A DNA stretch of 64,000 nucleotides from Dicyema japonicum (Eukaryota; Dicyemida; Rhombozoa; Dicyemidae): positions 970,552-1,034,551 of the forward strand of contig RDEW01000012.1 of assembly GCA_011109175.1 (NCBI GenBank), read 5' to 3'. The position numbers and the translations under genes are program-made. Numbering within the stretch: position 1 is the stretch's first letter; every line of letters begins with the position of its first letter. The notes beneath the pieces are model-generated. The model did not search any database. It saw only the letters and a program-made list of their open reading frames with translations, and was not told the origin of the DNA. Below, in pieces: positions 1-11,509 of the stretch.

Positions 1-341
1 CTTTCTTCGGAGTTTTCTCTGGTTGGCCCATTTCATCAAACCAATGGTGTACTGCTCCCTATACTGTTTATAGGTACTCTCATTAATGAGACCTCTTTCC
101 TTGGATTCCTTCATGTATGAGCCAACGTTACCTCCAATTTCAGAATCACGTCAATTGAGTTTGATTTGCTAATTTTATATTTTGTTTCTGTCATTCTCCG
201 ACGAATTGCCTTATATTCTTCGGCTACGTTGCTTTTCGAAATTATATGATAATTCGAAGGCTTATATTGCAGTCTTGGAGATTGGCGCTCAGTTCTACCA
301 CGTGTCGACGGATCGTCTTTATTTTTAGTGTTTGTACTCAT
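1..341 (-). CDS. Unidentified gene, first part only (runs off window)
   Basis: An ATG at 341-339 opens a 76-codon frame on the minus strand, rich in Ser, Lys and Arg. Near 155-160 the frame closes, but the next frame is open from there to position 1 and also looks coding (it contains GSYMKESKERGLINEST and ends with a basic stretch near KWANQRKLRRK). Joining the two needs a one-base shift, or an intron I could not place. I do not recognise the family. The product would be hydrophilic with no membrane segment. The remainder lies left of the window. Confidence 0.4.
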
Positions 342-2059
342 TTATTTCGTTCAATATGATATTACTGAAATTTCGATTTTCCCGTTTTTATACTCCCGAT
401 GGACGCAAAATTCAAAAGTGCAAAATTATTTGAAATTTGGTGAATCTTTTTTTGTAATTTTTACGAAAATTAAAATAATAAAGTTTTCCAGCGAAATAAC
501 TCGATAAATTTTATGCTGATTGATCGACCACAAGTAAAGGAATTTAAATATAAATTAACCACAATCATTAAGACTTCTAATTTATAACATGAAATGACAG
601 TACGAGTTTTCTGACTCTGATAAATTGTACTGTCCTCGTGGTGGAAGTTAGGAACTAATGAAGCGTTAAATAAGCCTAAAGGCGAGGTTGGGAGGATATA
701 TATTCCATATTTATATGTTAGATTATTTTGGGGGATTTATTTGTAGCAATATTCGAACAAGATTTTCTTAAAATAATCAAAAATCAGTTTTCTAAATCGT
801 GACTTAGATTTATGAAGAATTTGTTTTGTGGTTTAAACATTTTTTAAATTTTTAAGCACTGAAGAATGGTTGACTAACACCACCAATCGATATTCTCAAA
901 TAGCTAAAATTCAGTGGCCTCTAATGGAGATAGGTTAATCACTGCGGAACAAGGCTGCAGGGATTATCCACGTTGCTGTTTTTACTATTTAAGCGTAATT
1001 TAAATAACAAAAAATAAAATCGTGAGAGGAAATAGCCACGCATCAGGGCAGCCGCTATATAACCGTTTACTCTTGTTTCTTTCATAATAAAAAGTTTTAT
1101 TTAAAAAAATAAAGAACATTCATTTTATATGATTTTTGAGATTAAGTTTTCTGTTATTACTTTTCTTGTTATATTGGGTTCTATCCCTTAAGCTTGTCTA
1201 TGAATCTAAAATTTTAGTTTTTAAGAAATGATATTGTTATTTTTGAAACTTTGTGTATTCTCTCTAGTTTGCCAATTAGTTAGTTATCCCCACACTAACA
1301 TGTAGCAGGCAGACTGCCATCAAACGTCCAGGTAAGAGTGTGGGCCTATTTCGTCTTTGAGGTATAATCGACCATCAATGACAATAAATTTCTAGGATTT
1401 TTTCATTAATTTGTATTTCTCTTGTCTTGAAGATGTACAGGATCACCATTTAGAATGTTCACTATAGATTGATATTCCATAATATTTTTGACAAAGTCTA
1501 TTATTATTACATAAAGAGATGAACATTTTATACAGCACATGTTGAATATTATGAATAACGGCAAAATATATTATATATGTCTTACACAATCAAAAATGAT
1601 CAAAGCCACATTAAGTATGACATCAGACAAGTGGCCCGACAGTGATTGACAGGTGACAAGTAACCAGCATGGGACGCGTGCCACCACGGGACGCGACAGT
1701 TCCGGAAAGATTCCTTGGCCAATGAAGCTTTCATTTCTCTACGAGTTTCCACTTTCGAATTTCAATCCCCGGCAATAAACAATAAGTATGATGAACTGAG
1801 TTCTGTTATGTCCTTCCCTGCTCATAGAAACTTTTCAGGATTTTATAGGATACGTCCACTGTGCTTAAACGTTATAATGAAATTAGCCTCCTCGAATTTC
1901 TGTTTGATCTTTTACATAGTTGTAAGACGCTGATCCTGTCATTGACTTACTAATAACGATATAACCCAGTATATAACCCGGTATCCTTGTGTATTACAAA
2001 ACCTAGTCCATAATGACTCGATTCCGGGGAAGCAATGTTAAGCGTTAATTTCCATGTAT
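342..2059. other. Gene-free stretch with one dispersed repeat
   Basis: AT-rich sequence without a convincing gene. The stretch around 1645-1715 (GATTGACAGGTGACAAG, then two GGACGCG words) reappears in altered form at about 3925-3995, so at least part of it is repeat-derived. A 72-codon frame at 1715-1933 has no recognisable motif. Confidence 0.5.
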
Positions 2060-2520
2060 TTCTTCGAGTCCATTTTTATTTTAGTCTCCTGCAAATTTTG
2101 AAATTTTAAAGACAATAAAGTCAATTTTGAAAATTAATAAATCATTATTAAGAAACAAATAAAATAATCAGTTAATTTATCCCCAGTAAAGCATATTTAA
2201 AACTGCCATCCATCCAAAGTGGACCCCGCCGACATTATCGACGTTGCGTTGCCTCTCACGATTGCAACAGAGATCAACTGGAGTAGACACCGGGTCTCAC
2301 GTACGTCGTGGCTTTTTAGTGTAGCTAAGCGTCCAAGTTTCTTTAGGAAGCGAAGCGATTTTCCACTTATTCCTCCAGTTGTCTCGACCACTATCGGATA
2401 AAACGCGAATCGGTCGCGTAGCGCTTCGTACTTCTTCTTTGCCATCATCGTTTTTTCCGCGGAATACAGTGTGTCAATTTTTTATGTCAAAATTTCGGAT
2501 TTATAAAATCAAAAAATCGC
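2060..2520 (+). mobile_element. hAT-family fragment, interrupted by a LINE piece
   Basis: The left part (2090-2150) and right part (2475-2520) carry the AAAGTCAATTTT and GTCAAAATTTCGGATTTA words found near the ends of the complete hAT copy at 35381-36624. The right part ends in AAAAAATCGC, matching that copy's terminus. Between them lies the LINE fragment at 2190-2450. No transposase is left. Confidence 0.5.
2190..2450 (-). pseudogene. C-terminal tail of WYLDD-type LINE
   Basis: An 83-codon minus-strand frame carries VVETTGGISGKSLRFLKKLG and a downstream RGNA motif. It resembles the end of the WYLDD LINE family found at 28208-28972 and 13985-14700, where FxPVAxET and FLxxLGxL occur at the same place. 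Only the last part of the protein is present. It lies between two halves of a hAT fragment, so it probably inserted there. Confidence 0.6.
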
Positions 2521-2715
2521 AATAATATATTTCTCAACATCGGAACATAGCCTCTTAGCCACGTTATGAAGGTATGGATGGTCAGGTCATTGGATTGTTC
2601 TAAATGCTTTATAGGCATAGTGCAATAGAGGCATGTATAATATTCTTTGATCAAATGTTTCTTTAATGTCATTTGTCACACAAACATTTGACAGCATTAA
2701 CCACAGAGCCATAAT

Positions 2716-3260
2716 CAGTCAGTTATCTTGGACGTGAATTGGGTGAAGGTGTACCTAGAAGGAAGAAGCTCCTATGATAGATACGGATGCTATTTTTCAA
2801 ATATGATATTATTGAAGAGAGGAGTCCCACAGGGATCAATTTTGATCCCTCTTTTATGTTCTTATGGTCGGTTTCCCGTCTCCGAGATAGTCAAGTACGA
2901 GATCTCTATATACGCAGATGACGTGTGTTGAGATCGAGTATGATCTTGGAGGAGACTCAATGACGTGTGTTGAGATCGAGTATGATCTTGGAAAAGACTC
3001 TTCCTAAAAAGAGATGCCACCATTAACTTGTATGTCGAAGCATAGAATGAAAGATAAAAGGGGTCTGAGAGCGCATAAAATAGTCCAAGCTATTGTAGGA
3101 CTTGTGGTGAGAAGCCTAATAAATATTATGAAATTTCAAGTGAGCATTTTAAATGGTGACCCTGTACAGACATCTTCAAAACAGGTGAAATACAAATTGA
3201 CGAAACAATCGAGAAATTTATTTGATGGTCGATCATACATCAAAAAGGAAAAAATTTGAA
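2716..3260 (+). pseudogene. LINE reverse transcriptase fragment
   Basis: Plus-strand frames contain the RT block GVPQGS, then IYADD followed at once by a stop, and further on a thumb-like segment ending VKYKLT. The catalytic YADD is present but the frame is broken. Just after it, about 34 bases (ATGACGTGTGTTGAGATC and what follows) are repeated in tandem at 2920-2995, which itself breaks the frame. The endonuclease end is missing, so this is a dead, 5'-truncated copy. Confidence 0.7.
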
Positions 3261-3299
3261 AAGCACAGACTAGTTATTTGCATGGATAACTAGTCTAAA

Positions 3300-4160
3300 T
3301 GCGAACTATTGCGGAGTCTATCATAGAAATAGCCATTCGGGGATTCTTAAACTGCAGCAAGAATGTTTGCATTCCTTTTTTTAATAAAACGGAAAATTAT
3401 TAAAAGAATTGTCAAAAAGTGCAAATTTGCAAGTTTTCTATTTCACTTGAAGTAGAAAATTAATTTATAGTTTTCCGATTCTAAATACCATGTGATTGCC
3501 AATGACCTAATGAGTCAATCATGACTGTGTTTATTATTTTAATTTCAAAGAAAGTGAGAGTTCGGATGATTTTTTTTCATGTTTTTCACGATCATCAGAG
3601 GATGGAACATATTTCAGACGTTCCAGGTAATTATTGTATGAAATATGCTAGAAAACTTAGATACATATCACTTTGATCTGAATTTTATTCTAGCAAATCT
3701 ATTTCAACCTATTTTATGCGGATGAAAAAAAATGAAGGTTAATCAATCAAAATATGACTTTTCAATTGGAAATGAGGTTTTTAGTGGATAATTTTAGATA
3801 CAAGTTTTAAAGGATTGTGGGACTAATACATCGCTAAAGTTGAGGAGATTTGTATCTCCATACGAAGAATAAAGTAATTTCTCAATTTTGTCGAACAACC
3901 GACGATTTTTTGATTGATCGAATGACAGGCGATAGATTGATTGACAGTGACATGCAACAAGCATGGAATGGGTAACCCCTGCAAGACGCGACATATCCTT
4001 CTTATCACGATCCTGGCCTATCAGCCAGAGGGGGTGTTAGATCTCACCCCCTTTATGGTTTTTAAACAAAATTAAATCTTCACTATTCCTTATGTCTGGA
4101 AGTCTCGCTCACAAGTTTTTCTCTAGGAGTCTTGATCAGCCCATATTACTAGGGCAACGA
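3300..4160. other. Gene-free stretch
   Basis: AT-rich, no recognisable gene. The 3925-3995 segment matches 1645-1715, and the overlapping minus-strand frames here (3794-4008) appear to be non-coding repeat sequence. Confidence 0.5.
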
Positions 4161-4161
4161 G

Positions 4162-4290
4162 AATATTTTAATTTTTAATAATAATGACACCAGAGACTAA
4201 CTAATCACGTGATCCCATCACTCACTAGCAGGAGCCTCATCTTGGACCGATGCTCCTCTCTCGACCCCACACAAGCACATGTAAAAATAG
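4162..4290 (-). mobile_element. LINE 3' end fragment
   Basis: This short piece holds ACTAACTAATCACGTGATCC (4196-4215), then CTCGACCCCACACAAGCAC, next to a TAATAATAA tract. It is the reverse complement of the LINE 3' end at 42120-42240, including the same CACGTG palindrome. It is a severely 5'-truncated insertion. Confidence 0.65.
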
Positions 4291-4295
4291 CGAAA

Positions 4296-5290
4296 ATTAT
4301 TATTATTATTGAAAATTAAAAATCACCGACAAATTAAATAACTAATAGCCGTCAGGTGATTCCGGCCGCCTCGAATAGCCATCTCATTCTTGCTCGATGT
4401 TCCTCCCGGATTCCAACGCATTTCCTGATTGGGCGTGGGTTTCTTACTTTTGGGGTTGGTAGTAAGGCTCCGGTTTTCCTCACTAATTTCTCAAATGGTG
4501 TAGGGTTTAGTGGTGTATGGGAAAACCTTTACACAGCCTTACTGGCCATTTTTGGAATATATTAATTTTTTCCATATTCGTGTTTGATAGTTTGGTTCCC
4601 CATGCAGCACACCCATAAGTCAGAGACGGTTGAATATACTGTACGTAGAGCGAGTCCAACTTTGTATTGAAACACCCCTTATATTGTCCAAAGAGTGTTT
4701 TAACAAAATTTAGCTTTCGTTGTGCCGAGGAGATAACGTTGTCGATGTGTTTGCTGAAGATCAAAAGTGGGTCGTATGTTACGCCCAGTATCTTGACCGA
4801 GTTGGTCGTGGGGATTGAGTTTCCATTTATGGTTACACATGGAGTGGAGTTTGTCAATTGTTGTATAAGACTTTTCGGGACTTGTATGTAGAATGTTCTT
4901 AACGAGCCAGCAGTTAATCGTCCAATGAAGCTTTTAGCCGGTATACAGCAGTATTAACGCACTGGTCTTTGACTGCGACGATTATATCATCCGCATATAT
5001 CAGAATCAGAGTATCGTCACTGGTAAGGGAGGGCATATCATTTTGGAATAGATTGAATAGGTGTGGTGACAGTGAAGATCCTTGAGGGACCCCATTTGGA
5101 AGGAACTTGGTCACTGACCTAGTTTTTCCAGCAGTCACTCTTCCTCTTTTTCCATTTAGGAAATTATCAATCCAGATTTTCAGGTTGTTTGGGATTTTTG
5201 GCGTAAAGATCTTCCTTATCAAAAGCTTTCTTGGGACAGTGTCAAAAGTTTTTTCTATATCGATCGAGCATATCAATGACTTCTTATAAG
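4296..5290 (-). pseudogene. APE-type LINE, RT domain to 3' tail
   Basis: On the minus strand, 5276-4914 encodes RT blocks with DIEKTFDTVPRKLL, GVPQGSSLSPHLF and the catalytic IYADDIIVAV. After a frame break, 4857-4507 encodes the thumb with ILGVTYD and the LTYGCAAWG block. The 3' untranslated end (4330-4520) is the reverse complement of 41050-41220, and an ATT tract at 4296-4311 is the tail. The endonuclease half is absent. Family relatives in the window are 43198-44660 and 49400-51330. Confidence 0.85.
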
Positions 5291-5395
5291 GTTTGCGTTT
5301 AGGCCAAAAATATAATTTTTTAATTTTCGCATAAAAAATAATATGTGCTTATAAAAATTATTTATTATTATACAGGGTTTTCCGATTTATTTAAT

Positions 5396-5530
5396 AACTT
5401 TGTCATAAAATTTAATAATTTTGTCAAAATATTTAATAACTTTGTCAAAATGTTTAATAATTTGTCAAAATATTTAATAACTTTGTCAAAATGTTTAATA
5501 ACTTTGTCAAAATACTTAATAACTTTGTCA
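5396..5530. repeat. Left iterated terminal repeat array of the Tc1/mariner element
   Basis: About six copies of a 21-22-bp unit, TTTAATAACTTTGTCAAAAT with small variations (TAATAATTT, ATATTT or ATGTTT). The right array at about 6232-6390 is its reverse complement. Confidence 0.9.
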
Positions 5531-6231
5531 AGGGTCAAATTAAAAAAAACCAATTTTATAATTAATTGAAAAAAACAACTATAAATTAAAATTCTTCATT
5601 AGCCAATGCTTTAACTAAATTGCTCCGCATATGGCTGTACAAATTATTGCACACATCTGATGAAATTTCTCCGATGTTTTGGATTGCGTTTATTAATTCA
5701 TCGAGTTCCTACAATTTTTCTTTTTGATGATTATTTTTCCAAACAGAAAAAAACTCTTCAATTGGATTAAGTTGAGGAGTATAAGGAGGCAAAAATACAA
5801 TTCATACCCTATATACGTTAAAAATCAATTGGATACCAGTTCCGAATACAATGTAAAAGGCCGTCCACAGAAATAGCAGCACAAATAGAGAAATTTTTCT
5901 CTCTTATGTTTCTAGTACATTTTTTCGAACTCTTTTATAGATCTTCCAAATTTGGATCTCATCAAACATTTGACTCCCATTTCGTCTATAAAAATAAGTC
6001 GTTGATTATCAACTTCAATTATTTTTCTGGCAGATCTATATCTTTCTTCCATATTTATTGTAGAATTTCTCGCCATAGGTACAAATTGATTTTTTTAAAC
6101 TATATCCAAATGTCTCTAGCGTCCTATTTATTGTCGATTGAGAGACATTTTTTCTTTTCACATCAAATAAAGAATTTTGTAAATTCTTCAGCGTAAATGA
6201 AGCATCTTCTTCAATTTTTATTAGCATCTTC

Positions 6232-6395
6232 TTAAAGTTATTAAGTATTTTGACAAAGTTATTAAACATTTTGACAAAGTTATTAAATATTTTGACAAAT
6301 TATTAAACATTTTGACAAAGTTATTAGATATTTTGACAAATTATTAGATATTTTGACAAAGTTATTAGATTTTATGACAAAAGTTATTAAATAAA
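6232..6395. repeat. Right iterated terminal repeat array of the Tc1/mariner element
   Basis: About seven copies of ATTTTGACAAAGTTATTAAA-type units, the inverted counterpart of 5396-5530. Some units drop one or two bases (TTTTGACAAATTATT) in both arrays. Confidence 0.9.
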
Positions 6396-6635
6396 TCGGA
6401 AAACCCTGTAACAAAATCAAATAGTAATTAATAATTTGTTTTGTGGGAATTTTGGATATTAGTGAAATATCACTTTCAACTGAGGCAGAACAGGCAGTAC
6501 ATCCTCAGAGATTTGCATGCACAGATGGTGGGAGACTTTTATTTGAATATTTTAGTATTTCCAAATTCTCTGTCATTTAAAGTTTTGTGGAAAAATATTA
6601 ATTCACTTTGCAAGATCTTTGGTGACCCTTTCGAT

Positions 6636-6760
6636 CATTGAGCCGATACGATGGACTAGATCGTCCGCTTGTGGAGCAAGGATTCTATTGTCTCAACAGC
6701 AAATGGAACAAACAAATGATCCTCCATAAGTCGAACGGATCCCTTCTCTGCATAACTTGC
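6636..6760 (-). pseudogene. WYLDD-type LINE C-terminal fragment
   Basis: Plus-strand words GAGCCGATACGATGGACT, GATCGTCCG and CAACAGCAAATGG match the corresponding segment at 36660-36760, which lies in a minus-strand C-terminal fragment with FVPFAVETSG. Only about 120 bp remain. Confidence 0.55.
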
Positions 6761-6779
6761 ACTGAGCGCCACACAACAG

Positions 6780-7700
6780 GTGAACGCACATGAACGAATA
6801 ATCGGTGTCTCTCAGGGAACAGTCCTCTCCTCACTTTTCAACTTTCAATTAACTTTTCACTTCATGCAACCTTCTCTAATCTGCTCTAGTGATCTCATTA
6901 TTTTAGCCAAAATAGGAACATTCAAACAGCCGCAGATAAAGTTCAAATCATTCAAATCTCTCCGGCTAGATGACTTCAAATTGGATGACTTTTCACCTTC
7001 AAATTCCCCAGTAACCTTGTTTACCACAGACCGAAAGGAATTCACTATAGTTAACTCTATCCTTACATAACCAGTTTTACTAGTTAACAACACCCAAAAT
7101 TCTATGAATCGTCATTGATTCTTCTCTGCTTTAACGAAACGATATAATCTTGCACTAATCAAGTTTTTTGCAGTAGTGGGTCGCTCAAACAACCAACCTA
7201 AAGAATGTCTAACGCTTTTATAAAGTCAACGCTTAATTATGCTCCCCAACATGTGTCCCATCATTCATTTTAATACTAAAGCTACAGTAGGTGCAAAACA
7301 GACAACCTATTTGAGAGCTACTCATGTCGACCAGTTACATGGGAGACGAGGATTCCTTCCGTCAAGTGGCCACCTCAAAATTCAAAACTTACAATATCTC
7401 CGACAAACACTTGACCCTAACCATCCAACCTTCACAATATCAAATCCACTAACCTCAGTCCGTAAAATATCTAACTTCCTAAGAAAATTTCCCCAAATTT
7501 CACCCCGAAAAAAATCGAATTTGGACTAATATACGGCTTTGTGTACACATGGGCACTTAAAAACAACGAAATACTAAGACACAGACCTTCTAAATCAGTA
7601 CTTCTCCAGAAGGCCAACAAAGTGGGACTCGCATGCCTATGGTGTGGACACAGTTTATCTCTGGATGAAAATAAGACTTCTATATTGTCTACTATTTTAA
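6780..7700 (+). pseudogene. Decayed APE-type LINE RT
   Basis: A plus-strand frame begins near ERIIGVSQGTVLSSLFNFQ, an altered GVPQGTVLSPLLFN block. The following DD catalytic block is degraded. VTLFTTDRKEF, which matches TLFTTDR in the LINE at 43320-44213, lies 3' of it, and a TLNYAPQ-like block follows near 7215-7235. Many stops and deletions are present. No functional product is expected. Confidence 0.6.
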
Positions 7701-7789
7701 AATAAAGTTGCTTGTATTTTTAAGCAATAAAAACACGAGTGGAAATAGATAACTATGTGACCCAGACACGTTCCAGCAGAACTCTCAAC

Positions 7790-8340
7790 ATGTTTCAGTG
7801 TGTATCCGCGAACCCACACAAGACTTTGTCAACATTGAGATCGACTATTAGCTTTCCCAGTCTCCCGTCTTATGTGTAAAGAAGGGTAATTGATTGTAGT
7901 GCTAGTCAATTGTCCTTAAACGAATCATGTAGTCGATCAAACGTTGTGTAATTGTCACGTGGGCCATGACGATAATCAGATAGTCATTACCGACGTAGGA
8001 AGATCGTAGAGAATAAGTTCAACAAGAGAGGAGACAGTGGCGATCTGTAGGAGACATCATTAAGAGAAGTTGTGATGTTGATTTGCCAACACTCCAAGAA
8101 TTTATCGCATTTTTTTTCACTTTATTCTATTCTCTCGTTTATCTCTTATTGACTACTCTGAGATTCCTCTGCCCCATAAATATCCATATTGTCACTAAAA
8201 GCACGATTTATGCACTTTATGAGGTTTTTGTATATAGTAAGACCTTCATATAGCTCGAAGACAATATTTTCCCCCATAGTTTCACAAATCATGAGAATAC
8301 GTCTGAATCCTCAACGAGACAATAACTTCAGGGTTTCTAA
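7790..8340 (-). pseudogene. Heavily decayed LINE RT (minus)
   Basis: The plus-strand words AGGAGACAGTGGCGATC and ACTTATAAGTTC-like surroundings match the reverse complement of the LSPxLFN region in the LINEs at 4296-5290 and 32871-34980 (GGTGACAGTGA.GA.CCTTGAGG). No open frame over 90 codons survives. Function none. Confidence 0.4.
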
Positions 8341-8755
8341 ATCACTCATGACTGCTAAAAAGTTCTGTCGGTTTACTTGTAAAACGTCAAACTTATGCCT
8401 TAGTCTTGTTGCAATGAAATATCTGTATTACCCCGTCTTCGTTCTTTGATTGTGCTTGTGGAAGACATCAGATATAAAGACGTTCTTGACTCGAGACTTG
8501 ATTGATTCAAATCCTGGAAAATTTCAGTGGAATTACTTTAAGAACAAGTTTATAAAAAAATAGTTCCACCGCAATAAAAATCTCACCCGTAATTCTGTAG
8601 TTTTACCATTGTAGAAGACATTTTATCACAATGTCCACGTTATCCCAAGGAAGCGACTTAGTTTCTACTGAGTTGTTCATGTTGAAACCATTTACCAAGT
8701 CGAGCTTATGACATCAGTTCCTGAGAACTATTTCTTTAAAACTCCTTAGTGATAA
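8341..8755. other. Gene-free stretch
   Basis: No gene, RNA or ordered repeat seen here. Confidence 0.4.
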
Positions 8756-8960
8756 ATAGGGAGATTTTTGTCATATGTTCTTTAAAATTGTTTAAAACTT
8801 ATTAAAATGCGATTTTTAATCAAAAATATTATATAAATCAAAAATTATAAAGTCAAAAAAGTCAAAATTTTGTGTAATGTCAAAAAGTCAAAATTTAACT
8901 TTTTTAGATCAATAAAGTCACAATTTTTATTGATTTCGATAATGACGACCTTTCTAGTCA
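8756..8960 (+). mobile_element. hAT left-end fragment
   Basis: Starts TAGGGAGATTTTTGTCA, close to the hAT terminus TAGGGCGATTTTTGTCA at 35381, followed by the same AAATTGTTTAAAACTTA and GATTTTTAATCAAAAATATT words. Homology fades after about 8960, so this is an end fragment or deleted derivative without transposase. Confidence 0.65.
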
Positions 8961-9138
8961 TCCAGACACAACAATTATTATTTATTAAAACGCAACAACC
9001 ACAAGCGGTTATTTAATGAAATAAAAAATTAAACAAAATATCAATTTTCCAAATGAGTTATATAATTTATGAATTGGACCCACGTCAGTATATAAACGGA
9101 ATGTATGGGTTAACAATAGACGGATAAAAACAATATTA

Positions 9139-10293
9139 TGTCACGAGCCTAGGGTGTTACCGAGTCTAGGTGGTTACACTTCACTTATTTTTTGATAAAG
9201 ATTGAAAATTAATTTATCGTTAAGATAAATAAAGGAAATTAAATTTTTTATAAAATAAAAACAGCGACCGAAAACCGCATAGGGAATTAGTGTCTATCAG
9301 AGATGTAGTTTCATGCGAGATTTATAATAATATTCTATCTATGTTTAGTTATTTCTCGTGATTGTGGATAAAGGACTTCCTAACAGGACGGACTTCCCAA
9401 GTACGTGTTGGAGCAAATATGTCAAAAGACAGCATACTGAAAAGGGGAGTTCCACAGGGTTCTGTCTTGAGCCCACTTCTATCAACATATTCCTATCAGA
9501 CTTTCCAACTCCACCGAATATAAACACCAGATTATTTATATACGCTGATGATATTCTGATAACGGATACATCCGGGAAATCAACTCTCTCAGAAAAAAGA
9601 ATCATGTCATTCATTAAACAAGTACAGGACTGGTGCACCAAAAAAGGGATAAGATTGTCCACGGAGAAGTCCAGCTTTCTACGAGTCAGTCGCCTAAGGA
9701 GGCATCAGACGCTTACTCACTAGAGATTCTTAAAGTAAATTCACTGCGCTACCTCGGCATAGTAATCGACGGAATAATTCCTTCATGGAGGACATTAGAA
9801 GAAGAAGGAAGAAGGCGCTTAAGCACTCTTATGTGTAAGCCTGGAAACCTTCTTGTTCATCTTCATGAGGATCATTCTACCGGAGCTGCTATATGGATAC
9901 GAAGCATGGTTTTTCTCTTGTCAAAAAGAAAGAATTATGTTATGGAAAAAACCAGAAGGTCGGCAATAAAGTTGACTTTGGGGAAAAGGCTTTGTGATGC
10001 TCTCAGCACTGAAGAAGACAAGATTCTAACACCGGTCAAAAATATTGTAGAGAAAAGGATCAATGGGATCCAACGATAGAAGAAAACTAAATAGAGTCAG
10101 GATGCATCGGGAGTGTCCAGGCCGCCTAGGCGGACACGTTTAAATATACTTAAACTAACTCCTTATTTACTGTCGAATAAATTTGGTTTTGTTTCTTTGT
10201 TGTTGTTCTTGGGTCCTATAAAAATGGTCGCCATAATTTTTTAGTTTATGGGTTATTCTAAGTCCATAAGTGTAACCACCTAGGCTCGTGACA
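9139..10293. mobile_element. TIR-bounded unit with 5-bp target duplication enclosing LINE RT sequence
   Basis: The right end reads TGTCACGAGCCTAGG then TGGTTACACTT when inverted (10293 back to 10268). The left end has the same two blocks (9139-9153 and 9171-9181) separated by 17 extra bases that are a variant duplicate of the block itself (CGAGTCTAGG). Both ends are flanked by TATTA (9134-9138 and 10294-10298), a likely target site duplication. The interior holds a LINE RT fragment and no recognisable transposase. It is either a non-autonomous DNA transposon that captured or received LINE sequence, or an unusual composite. Confidence 0.7.
9345..10079 (+). pseudogene. LINE RT fragment inside the TIR unit
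   Basis: Plus-strand frames show GVPQGSVLSPLL in one frame and LFIYADDILITD in the next (catalytic YADD intact), then a third frame 9633-10079 with SLRYLGIVIDG, the thumb motif of APE-type LINEs. At least two frameshifts separate these blocks. No endonuclease domain is present. Confidence 0.75.
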
Positions 10294-10298
10294 TATTA

Positions 10299-11500
10299 CA
10301 TTAAAACTATAGAATTGGAAAGTCATGCTGATATTGTAGGATTGAGAGAAGGGGCCAAATTGTTGCTATTAATTGTCACAATTTGGGTAGTGTGAATCAC
10401 CAAAAGTTTGCTACGTTAATTAAAAGTCAGACAACTCAGTTCTCCGTTAAAATACAAAGATTTGTGAACTGGCATTCCTTCTGATGTAAATTCTGTGGAA
10501 TCATCACCAATAATCCTGAGTGCGATTTCGTTCAACAAAAACTTAAAAACCCTTTTTTTAAATCAAAACATAAAATTCCCTTTTACAAAATATTTCAAGA
10601 AATCCTAGAAGACATATTGATTGAGGACAACCAATAAAAGTATGATGATATAACCAAAAGAGCCTCCATTTATAAAGAGGAATATAAAAAGGGTATTAAA
10701 GTCCTTTAAGCATAAATTCAAGTTTACGTCAAAATCCCATGATTCATATTTTACTTTTTAATGAATATATATTATTGAATGAATACAGTAGTCTCGATTC
10801 CTTTTCTGATAGACCACTCGACCTGTTGGCCTTATAAGCTGAGAAGCAGTGAACGCAGACAAGGAGATATAACTTTGGTAGAAATATTCAGTTCACTTTA
10901 ACCATTTTTCAGATCAGATAATTTATTTAGTAACCCATGAACTAAGTTAACCATAGTGATTCTTAGTGAACGATAACTACATTCGTTCAAGAGAGTAAAG
11001 ATATCGTTAGACATCCAATTTGAGTAAACTACTACTCATTTCTATATTAATGGTTTCATTATTTAATCAAGCAAAACTAATTTAAAATCTCCCTATAACC
11101 TGTTGAGGGACGTTTTCCTTATTGGGAGAATTATCATCAAAAGATAGCGATTTTTAACCTGAAAACCTTTGAATTCATAAAGTCTCTAAATTTTTATTCG
11201 GAAACAGAAACAAAAATAAAGAACTTCATCCATCAAGAGATACTGGCCACTGGTGCGGATGATAGCCATACAAAGCAGTTACGAGACAATTGCCGTCTGG
11301 GAAGGAATCGAAGTCATACTGCAATCGTATTCTGATTTCGGTGAGGACCATTACATATTTTTTCAATCGGTTTAGATGTTTTGAAGGCGACTGAACAATA
11401 CTTACTCTTAATAAGCATTGTGAACTACAACTCTTTAGTTTGAAGTGAAATACCCTTTCGTTAGTATTGCATTGGCACTTCTTAAGATTAATAAAATATT
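10299..11500. other. Stretch with possible unresolved exons
   Basis: No gene could be assembled. Two plus-strand patches look protein-like: about 10493-10638 (a frame with CGIITNNPECDF, ending in stop) and about 11120-11450, where two different frames (one with ENYHQKIAIFNLKTFEFIKS, the next with YETIAVWEGIEVILQSYSDF) read in succession. Given the tiny introns elsewhere, these may be exons of an unidentified gene, or decayed remnants. Confidence 0.3.
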
Positions 11501-11509
11501 ATAATCAAA

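Larger units (their letters stand above)
5371..6410 (-). mobile_element. Tc1/mariner-type transposon with long iterated TIRs
   Basis: The ends are perfect inverted copies starting CAGGGTTTTCCGATTTATTT (5373 and, inverted, 6408), flanked by TA on both sides as expected for TA-targeting Tc1/mariner elements. Each terminal repeat is about 155-170 bp and consists largely of a 21-22-bp unit (TTTAATAACTTTGTCAAAAT) repeated six to eight times. The interior encodes a decayed minus-strand DDE transposase: a helix-turn-helix part with SQSTINRTLETFGYSLKK, then LIFIDEMGV (first Asp), then LPPYTPQLNPIEE (third acidic region). The segment that should carry the second Asp is missing or garbled, so this copy should be inactive. 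Position relative to the LINE at 4296-5290 suggests a later insertion. Confidence 0.9.

Noticed and set aside
5345-5569. Open frames of 60-74 codons on both strands with FNNFVK-type repeats
   Set aside because: They are translations of the 21-22-bp units in the transposon terminal repeat, not proteins.
5652-5680. CTGATGAAATTTC, reminiscent of a hammerhead ribozyme core
   Set aside because: No flanking stems or second conserved half could be found, and it lies in transposase-derived sequence.
5396-6395. Regularly spaced repeats that could suggest a CRISPR array
   Set aside because: Units are contiguous without unique spacers, form inverted pairs at transposon ends, and the genome is eukaryotic.
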